Translations under genes and position numbers: made by a program
Shown: positions 57,041 to 64,000 of the stretch, one piece after another
Layout: each line of letters starts with the position of its first letter
Numbering within the stretch: the stretch's first letter is position 1
The notes under the pieces: generated by a model
Database searches by the model: none
What the model saw: the letters and a program-made list of their open reading frames with translations, nothing else
What the model was told of the DNA's origin: nothing
Origin: Acheta domesticus
Taxonomy: Eukaryota > Arthropoda > Insecta > Orthoptera > Gryllidae
NCBI GenBank assembly: GCA_031308135.1
Contig: JAHLJT010008446.1
Location: forward strand, 166,617,285-166,681,284
DNA length: 64,000 nucleotides
Direction: 5' to 3'

Positions 57041-59209
57041 TTATGTATACGAGTTGTTTTCACGAGATTGCGGGTGTGCGGCCATCTGAATTGCTTTAAG
57101 TTTTTTGTAACTTAATTCTGTACATCTGGTTTTCATTTCAGAAAAAATGTCTATCCCTCTCTCTTTAAAAATAGCATCTTGCGAACATTTACGAGAAAGT
57201 TTCTTTTCTATTGAAATAGTTGCCAAGTTGGAGAGTCTGCTATTTGACATAGAATTGCGTAAATGTGTTTAATTCTTTCCCGAGTGCTCATTGATCATTC
57301 TGTTGTGGCTGATAACATTGGAATGCTGAGAATCAGTTGCAATAACTTTTCCGTCTGTTCATACACAGATTGGAGATCGTTATCAACAATGAAAGCTAAT
57401 AATTCAGTGCAAGGATTGACTTAGTCATCTGAACTGTGTATATTGACAAGTTCATTGTGTAGTGTTACGAAGTTAAAAATTGAAGGATGCGCATTCTTGT
57501 TGATAAAAAATAAAGGATATGTTGCGTTTTTGAAATTCAAAGTTTGGAAATGTCTTTTTGAACTGAGCAAATTTTCTGTAGTTTAAGAGTTCAACAAATA
57601 AAAGTTCATCAAATTTGGAGAATCGTTCAACTGCCTACTATGATGGAATCCAATATTTCGAAAGGGTAGCTTTTATGATTCTCGACCAATTGCTCGGGAT
57701 TGAAGTCTGTTGCATGAGTTTTGTTTATTTTCATACTCTCTTGAAGGCATTCATGCAAAACGTTGTCAAAAGGTAAAGCTGTGATATTTGTCTTCGGTTC
57801 TAATTTCATTGATGCATAAGTTTACATCACTTGTGCACTTTGCTTGGAAAATGCTGAACAGATGTTCGCTGTAGACACAAATTCTATTGAATGAGCACAA
57901 CAAAAACGTAAACATTAAAGAAACTAAAGTTCGCATGAGGTCCATTGCACAATTCATAGATTCATGATCCCAATCATTAGACTCAGGGATGTAGCTTACC
58001 GCATCCCTTAATTCTTGGAAATGATGCTTAATCGTAGACACAGCACGAGAATTATAGTTCCATCGTGTTTGCACTGGATGGGGTAATTGTAATCCATGTT
58101 GGCGGAGTGTTTCTGAATGGCGTGTAGATCTACTGAAGAATGAATGAAGTGCCATAAGGTTGCAGGTGAAAAATTTTACTTTTTTAATGATTTTTGCACT
58201 ATGTATAAGAACCAAGTTCAGTTGATGTGCATAACAGTGGATGAAAATCGCATTAGGGTATTTTCGACGAACGATGGCTTGCACTCCTCCGTGACGGCCC
58301 GCCGTAACAGATGCTCCATCATATGTTTGGCAAGTTAATTTTTCTCCCATATTGTACTCATCTACGACGGCAATGCCTGTATTAGATATTCCCTTGGCAT
58401 TTTTATTGCTCGAGACATCATAGAAACCCATAAAACGTTCTTCAATCTTTTTGCCATAAACATACCTAACAACAATAATACTGAGTTGTGCCTTCACAGG
58501 GTGATCAGTTTTTTCATCCGCTTGAATTGACACAAATCTTACGTCATTTATTTATTTTCGAATCTTCTCATTTATGGTAACTGTGACAGATTCTATTTGA
58601 TCATTTTGAATATCAGAAGAAATTCCTTTTTACATCGTATTGCTCTCCAAATGATCTTGCATTATTCCTTCTTCCATGGCAAGCAAACTTAATATTTCTA
58701 AATAATTTCCTCTGTTGAGAGAATCTGTACCTTCATCGTGTCCCCTAAATGCTTGTTCTTGATTTTCTAAATGACAAACAACGTCGATTAGACGGCCTGC
58801 AATTTTTCTATTACGCGCAACATCATTGTTATATTTTTCAGCTTGAATACAAGCACTTTCAATGATAATAATCAATTCTGTATCTCCCTAGCATATAGAA
58901 AGCCTCTGCATTTGGAGTATGCAATTTCCTAGTTGCCTGTTTCGAGGTTTTAAGTTCAAAATGTCTTAATGTAGTCTGACCATTTTTACACCAAGATTCT
59001 TCCCCATTGAACACCAGGCAGTAAAAACAATGGTATGTCTGTTGTATTTTATTTCCTGACAACCATCTGTATTTGGAGTACCATTTTTCTTGAAAAGTCC
59101 TTATATATTTCCCATCCTTTTGTGAAATATTTAATTTTGGTGTGGCTATTTTTCCTTTCAATTGTACATTTGGTTCAAACGACAACACCTCAACTGAATT
59201 ACTCAACAA
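57041..59209 (-). pseudogene. hAT transposase with TTF-type finger (ZMYM/DUF4371 type), nearly full length
   Basis: Minus-strand pieces follow the order of hAT transposases with an N-terminal TTF-type finger. First comes FQEKWYSKYRWL, then CFYCLVFNGEESWCK and LRHFELK (59.1-58.9 kb). Next are NRKIAGRLIDVVCHLENQEQ, AFRGHDEGTDSLNRGNYLEI (58.8-58.65 kb) and SIQADEKTDHPVKAQLSIIV (58.53 kb; the catalytic Asp region). CQTYDGASVTAGRHGGVQAI and IFIHCYAHQLNLVLIHSAK (58.3-58.2 kb) and VQTRWNYNSRAV follow. The C-terminal dimer region gives NSRLSNLATISIEKKLSRK (57.25-57.2 kb). The frames at 58875-58630 and 58533-57766 are in the same phase, split only by two stop codons. Frameshifts lie near 58870 and about 57780, with more after. 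It is therefore a fairly late-dead copy. Terminal repeats were not found. Confidence 0.85.
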
Positions 59210-59220
59210 AAGTTAACTGA

Positions 59221-59755
59221 ATGAAATAAGTCACCATCTATACTCACAGAATCTCCCATTTCGTCATGTGGTTCTAATCACATAAACCTTAACTATTTCA
59301 TATAAGTCAATTATAAAATAAAGCAATAAAACAGAACTACCACATTGTACACCGTGATATACTGTTATTGTCTGAACAACACTTAACTTGTAAAGTACAT
59401 ACGAACACGCTATTCAAGCAGCTTACGAAATGATCATGTTAGTGATCTTTCCATACACAGAAAATTACTAGGGGATTCCCACACTCACCGCGATGTCAAC
59501 CTACAAATACTTAAAATCAGCATTTTCTAAATGATCGTGATCACAATTTAAATAATGTTGGAGAAGAATGTGACCATTCTCAATATTGTGCTGAATGAAT
59601 TAGGAAAAGAATTCAAATACTGAAATTTGAAGTAAATGAATGTTTTACTCGGGATGTTTGTAGTGATTAGAAGTTGCTCAATGACCTCTAGTGGACATTC
59701 CCGGAAGTTCCACGCAAGCTTGTGGTGAAGCCAGCGCCTGCCGGCAAGAGGTTCA
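59221..59755. other. No gene seen
   Basis: AT-rich; possibly the 5' end of the hAT element, whose inverted repeat I could not identify. Confidence 0.35.
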
Positions 59756-59759
59756 ATCA

Positions 59760-60345
59760 GCGATGTGCGTCAACGCGTAAAGAACCATAGTCTACGTCTA
59801 CACGTAAAGAACGTGTAGACATCGTATTCTGCGTAGACAAAGGTAATCTATGTAGACAACTGTAATCTAGCTTTTCTGTGGGGTATGGGCGAATCTACGA
59901 GGGCTATGTTCCACCCCCAAATCCAAAAGTTATTTATAATTAGATTCAATATACCCAAAGCAATGCTATAAATTGATTCGATCACATCTAAAGGAGTATT
60001 AAAGGAGTGCAAGTTGGAACAAGTCCCTACTGATTTCTTGAGGTGGATACGGAAGTTGTCATTTCTTCATCAGGAATGGTATATTTTGTTTGATTTACAC
60101 AATTTTAAAAACATCATTTTAATATTACATTAAAACTTGCTTCTACTATTACTACTTATTTTGGGGTTATTATACTTATTTTTTGGGGTTTTTGATGTGA
60201 AAAATAGTCTACACAGATTACATTGTCTACGTAGTCTACACGTAAAAAGGGTCACGTACACTACTCATAGATTACGTGTAGAAAACACGCGTAAACGTAA
60301 AATTGAAGTCTACGGCACAACTCTGGTTTTAAATATTTGCACAGT
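59760..60345. mobile_element. Short element with GTAGAC/ACGTGTAGAC subterminal repeats
   Basis: The left part (59785-59880) and the right part (60205-60320) are filled with direct and inverted copies of TCTACGTGTAGAC-like words. AACGTGTAGACATCGTATTC, GTAATCTATGTAGACAACTG on the left correspond to the reverse complement of CAGATTACATTGTCTACGTA and GTCTACACGTAA on the right. The middle has no coding capacity. This resembles non-autonomous hAT-type elements with dense subterminal repeats. Ends and target duplication were not resolved. Confidence 0.45.
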
Positions 60346-61546
60346 AGTAAGACCAGCCTAATCTCTGCGCGTGTCACACAGCCAGCCCACTCAACGCGCA
60401 TGCGCTCTCACCTCCCCGCGCCCCATCCCTCGTCTTGTGAAATCATAACGCGTTAGGCTGAACGGACTAAGCCTAGCCCAGGCCTCGCCCACATCTCCGA
60501 GTGGCGAAATGACACATCGCATGGAATATGCATAAGAATAGAAAAATAGCTAAGCGCGCATATGTACGGCATTAGTGGGCTAAGAAGCGACATTATGAAT
60601 GTACAATTTTATACTTTTAGGAATGAGATATTTTTCTTCTCCAAAATTCTTTAGCATAGCTCAGCTTACTCTTCCTACCATGACGCTTCGCCACTGCTTA
60701 CACACATTTGCACTCCGATTCTGAAAACTATGACTTGCAATCAAATAATTATCCAGCATAATTTTCGTCTGCTATAGTAACGTGATGAAAAAAGTAGGGA
60801 TATAGAGAGAAATTAAAGCAAAACAGGAAAGAACAATGTACACAATATATTTATACCCATGTTTTGATTTTTATACACAATATATAATTAGTGAATATCG
60901 CAAAAACTAAAATAGAAGTTTGAAATAGAAGTTTGTTTACTGTTATTGCAAGTTTTATCTTAAGCCACTAAGAAGCATTTTACTGAAGAGTTAGTCAGCA
61001 GTGCTCTTTTTGTTGACAAATAAGTTGCAGTAGCAGGCTCCTCCTCTTCTTGAACTTGTTCTAATGGTCCCATATGATGATCAGCTAGGAATGTTTTTGG
61101 TGAAATGAAGTAATTGTAGTGCACTGGAGCATGCTACATAGGAATCCATGCTGCATATTATTATGTAATCCATAGAAATCCGTAATGTTCGAGTATCAAA
61201 ACTCGCCGATATATGTTTGGAGGACATGATGTAAAAGAGAATAATTTGCAGCGTCTGTAAATATAAATATTTTTTTAGAAACTCGAGAACAGAAATTTAA
61301 AAATAAATTTTTTCCCTAAATGCATTGTTCATTTTAAATTTGCAACGTAAAACTAATGCGAAATAAGGCCAGACCTTTGAGTGGTGTTATGATTACACAA
61401 CACTACTAGTACACTTTATACTCATACTCAAATATCTGGCGTGGTTGCAAACTTTGATTCCGTTTTTAACCATATTTATTTAACACTTTCGATCCTACGG
61501 ACGTATCTGATACGTCAACTTCATTTTACTGCTGTGTCTATGGACG
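60346..61546. other. No gene seen
   Basis: A short CpG-rich patch at 60360-60510 is followed by AT-rich sequence without recognisable coding regions. Confidence 0.35.
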
Positions 61547-61548
61547 TA

Positions 61549-62468
61549 CAAGGTGTGTCCAAAAAGTCATGAAATACATATTTTTAAAAATCAATAATTG
61601 GCGATAAATGCACAAAGCTTTAAAATTCTTCAAAGTAGTCACCATTAGCATCTACACATTTTTTTCAGCGCTTCACCCATGATTGGTAAGCCCCCTGGAC
61701 CTTCTCAACCGGAACCTCGTTTAAGAACGTTGTCACAGCCTTTTGGATGTCCTCAATGGTCTCAAACGGGGTCCTTTGAGCACGGTTTTAATCCTGGGAA
61801 ACAGGAAGAAGTCCGGTGGAGAGGGGTAAGGACTGTAGGGTGGCTGCGGCAGTGTTCCCAGGTTGTGCTTGGCCAAGTACTCGCGGACTCGCAGAGATGT
61901 GTGGCTCGGCGCGTTGCAACAGCCACGTACCGGCGACGTCTTTTCGCACTCGGAGGACCCTTGTTCTTAATCTTTCCACGACATCTACGTAGAAGGTGTC
62001 GGCTAAAAACCGAACACTCAGTCTCTGGTCAGAATTCATCAATTCACGAACACGATTCACATTGGCTTCGTTTCTGCTTGTTGATGGTCTTCCAGAACAA
62101 GGGTCATCGTCCATCCCTTCCTGGCCATCCTTAAACTTCTTCACCCTCCTCGTAACTTGCACATAACTCATGGCAGACTTCCCGTAGGCTTGCTGCGTGA
62201 GTCTCGGAAGGCGTTTTTATCGAGATTCGTGCAAAACTTGATCGCCCAACGTTGTCCGACCGAATCATTCATCGCGTGTCGTGACGAGGTCGCGAAACAG
62301 AGGCGCACTTATTCAACGATGCTGATGCTACCGTTGCTCGGAGCAGACTGCGCTTTGATGCGCTGTAAGCTGAGGGTCCCCCCCACCTAACCCAATCAGT
62401 CCGAGTGCGCTGCGACTAATAGTAGCTCTGCAAAAAAATATATTTCATGACTTTTTGGACACACCTTG
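61549..62468 (-). mobile_element. Internally deleted mariner-like element with matching ends
   Basis: The first 28 bases (CAAGGTGTGTCCAAAAAGTC then ATGAAATA) are identical, inverted, to the last 28. TA flanks both sides (61547-61548 and 62469-62470), the mariner target. On the minus strand the transposase N-terminal helix-turn-helix reads VTRRVKKFKDGQEGMDDDPC, SGRPSTS, NVNRVRELMNSDQRLSVRFL (62170-62000). The C-terminus reads HNLGTLPQPPYSP, PPDFFLFPRIKTVLKG, TIEDIQKAVTTFLNEV, YQSWVKR and CVDANGDYFEEF (61870-61640). About 350 bases in the middle, with the first two catalytic aspartates, are missing, and frames are shifted. At 920 bases against about 1.3 kb for complete members it cannot make transposase, but its ends could still be recognised by a related enzyme. 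Confidence 0.88.
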
Positions 62469-62470
62469 TA

Positions 62471-63407
62471 TGTCATGGTCCTTCTACATTTATCGTCTTT
62501 GACAGGCTATAAACGTCATTCGGATGTTCGTAGGTACCTAGAATACTCTTTTTAATATCATTAAGGTGGTTGTAGGACAAACGCCAGCGTGTGCTTCTAT
62601 TTTGTGCAAATATTTGGAAATTTTCCAGGAAGCGATTGGATATTCATACTTGCGGGCACTATCGATTACGTTCACAATGTATTTCTTCGTAAGTAGTGTT
62701 CGTGCCGCTAGCGACATAATACGTAGATGTAAAAATCACAGCGATTCTCAACTTTCGAAGTTCAAGAAGTTTTGAATAATGGATAGAAATTGGACTGCTG
62801 TCTAGTTTAAGCTATGAAAATTAAATCAAGGAGAGTAATAATGATGCGAATAATTCTATTGGCGACTCTTTTAAAATAAAGTTTTCATTCCTATTAGAAT
62901 GCTGTGAAATTCATAAACAATCTGAATTGCCAGCGCTTGAGAAAACGGGTAAAATAAAATTTGCTATAAATACTCAACTGAACTAGTCTAGTTTTCATCT
63001 TTTTTGCCACAGTGTATTTAGAAAAATAAAGGCAGAAATAAATAGATATGCAAAGGGAACTATATCTAAATTTCATCTAAATGTAATTATAATGCATTAA
63101 TATTGTTGAGACATGAAATTCACTGCGTTTCCCCCCATATTTTGTAACATTGTTACTTTCCGGAAAAATATAAATTGACAACATGAGTTTCTTTAATTCC
63201 ATTCTTACTACCATCTTATAATCAAAATGATTATAGAATACATACAGACTTAAAGAGAAAAGACAATACGAAGATTTTATCCATATCGAACTGATGAGTA
63301 CAACAGTTTTTATTTTACAACGTTCTGAATAACAGCTGTATTGCCCAGGACACAGGCGTTAACCACGTGGTGTATCAGTCAGGATCGAATGTGTTAATAG
63401 ACGGGAA
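62471..63407. other. No gene seen; AT-rich
   Basis: No reading frame with recognisable similarity and no clear repeats. Confidence 0.4.
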
Positions 63408-63790
63408 CAGTAATAATTTTCATTTGGGGGTAATTAAGTTCTAATAAATGAGAACAAAATATGCGTATTGGTTTGAATGGATTGAGCCCATTAAAAAATG
63501 GTTGTGCCAGCTTTCCAGTCACACAAGCACAACCACGTTTATTTAATAAGTAATAACAGTAATAAATTTTGTTTTGGTGTAATAAATTAGTAATAAATGA
63601 GTACTAAATATTCAGATTAGTTTGATTTTTGAACTCATTTTTTAAAATTGGTTGTGCCATCTTGACTATTACATCACCGCAACCACATTTATTTCATAAT
63701 CGGCGAGAGTAATAAATTTAATTTGGGGGTAATAAATTAGTAATGGTACTGAATAATAAATATTCCACTTAATTTGACGTGATTGTGCTT
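63408..63790. repeat. ~150-bp tandem repeat, about 2.5 units
   Basis: Units start with CAGTAATAAWTTT or GAGTAATAAATTT at 63408, 63557 and 63707. Each continues with TTTGGGGGTAATWAA-like, AATGAGWAC, AAATAT, GATTAGTTTGA-like, ATTGGTTGTGCCA, CACAACCACRTTTATTT blocks. The third unit is cut at about 63790. This looks like a short satellite or minisatellite array. Confidence 0.7.
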
Positions 63791-64000
63791 AAGTGTTTGT
63801 GCTAGCTGGACATACCCGGAGATTAGTCATGAGGATTGTAGTGTGAGGGTAATCTGACAGGTGTGTTGAGTTTAAGGGCCTGAGTTGAAATCTCGGCGAG
63901 GAGAAAACATTGCTGTTTTCTGTAAACATATTTTGAGGTTCGTATATTATAATATTGCACAGACGTCGCAAATTATGCGAGAAATTAAGTGCGGGTGAAG
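63791..64000. other. No gene seen at window edge
   Basis: Short unrelated frames only; nothing recognised. Confidence 0.4.

Noticed and set aside
1..64000. CRISPR arrays, prokaryotic operons, phage or viral genes
   Set aside because: Regularly spaced repeats with unique spacers were not seen. The tandem repeats have no spacers, and the gene content is that of an animal genome full of transposons.

Overview
This is an AT-rich, repeat-dense stretch of a draft animal genome, with one run of exactly 100 N at 50607-50706. The content points to an insect, most likely one with a large repeat-rich genome such as a cockroach, termite or other orthopteroid. The reasons are the mix of R4/Dong-type and RTE-type LINEs, piggyBac, hAT, P/THAP, Tc1/mariner and Penelope relics, the many (TAA)n arrays, and the lack of bacterial-style gene packing. 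I cannot name the species. I found no host protein-coding exon I could defend. Almost every reading frame that resembles a known protein is a decayed piece of a transposable element.

Layout. 1-216 holds the C-terminus of a LINE reverse transcriptase. 1.8-4.4 kb has two CpG-rich stretches and a short tandem duplication. 5.0-5.7 kb is the C-terminal part of a P-element/THAP9-like transposase (minus strand), followed by a tRNA-derived SINE-like unit at 6.0-6.2 kb. 7.1-7.8 kb is a MITE-like repeat. 8.16-9.62 kb is a broken piggyBac transposase. 10.9-12.5 kb is GC-rich without a recognisable gene. 12.89-15.0 kb is a DNA transposon with long inverted ends and a DUF4817-type helix-turn-helix fragment, with a second, hAT-like non-autonomous element (8-bp target duplication) nested in it. 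15.2-16.3 kb is GC-rich with a degenerate tandem repeat. 17.0-17.9 kb is the GIY-YIG end of a Penelope-like element.

The core, 21.7-35.2 kb, is a nest of retrotransposons. Two copies of one dispersed repeat in opposite orientation (21.7-22.97 and 34.2-35.2 kb) bracket it. Between them lie three minus-strand copies or fragments of an R4/Dong-like LINE (restriction-like endonuclease type), an RTE-like LINE and a Tc1-like relic. The Dong-like ends abut (TTA)n arrays. A fourth, 5'-truncated Dong-like copy lies on the plus strand at 44.2-45.3 kb, again with TAA repeats on both sides; it sits inside another LINE insertion flanked by a 20-bp direct repeat. 35.2-40.6 kb holds at least three RTE-like LINE fragments, and 40.74-42.25 kb a very decayed piggyBac-like element.

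The right part has a probable solo LTR (46.6-47.0 kb); a THAP-domain DNA transposon relic, an element rich in a GAATCGATTCC motif and a tiny foldback MITE (48.4-50.6 kb, up to the assembly gap); a CpG island with (GCC)n at 52.3-52.9 kb; a long AT-rich stretch; a nearly complete but broken hAT transposase with TTF-type finger (57.0-59.2 kb); an internally deleted mariner with matching 28-bp ends (61.55-62.47 kb); and a short ~150-bp tandem repeat (63.4-63.8 kb).

No element looks able to move by itself. The clearest biological signal is the repeated use of TAA/TTA microsatellites as landing sites for the Dong-like LINE, with TTA-bearing repeats apparently providing the target.
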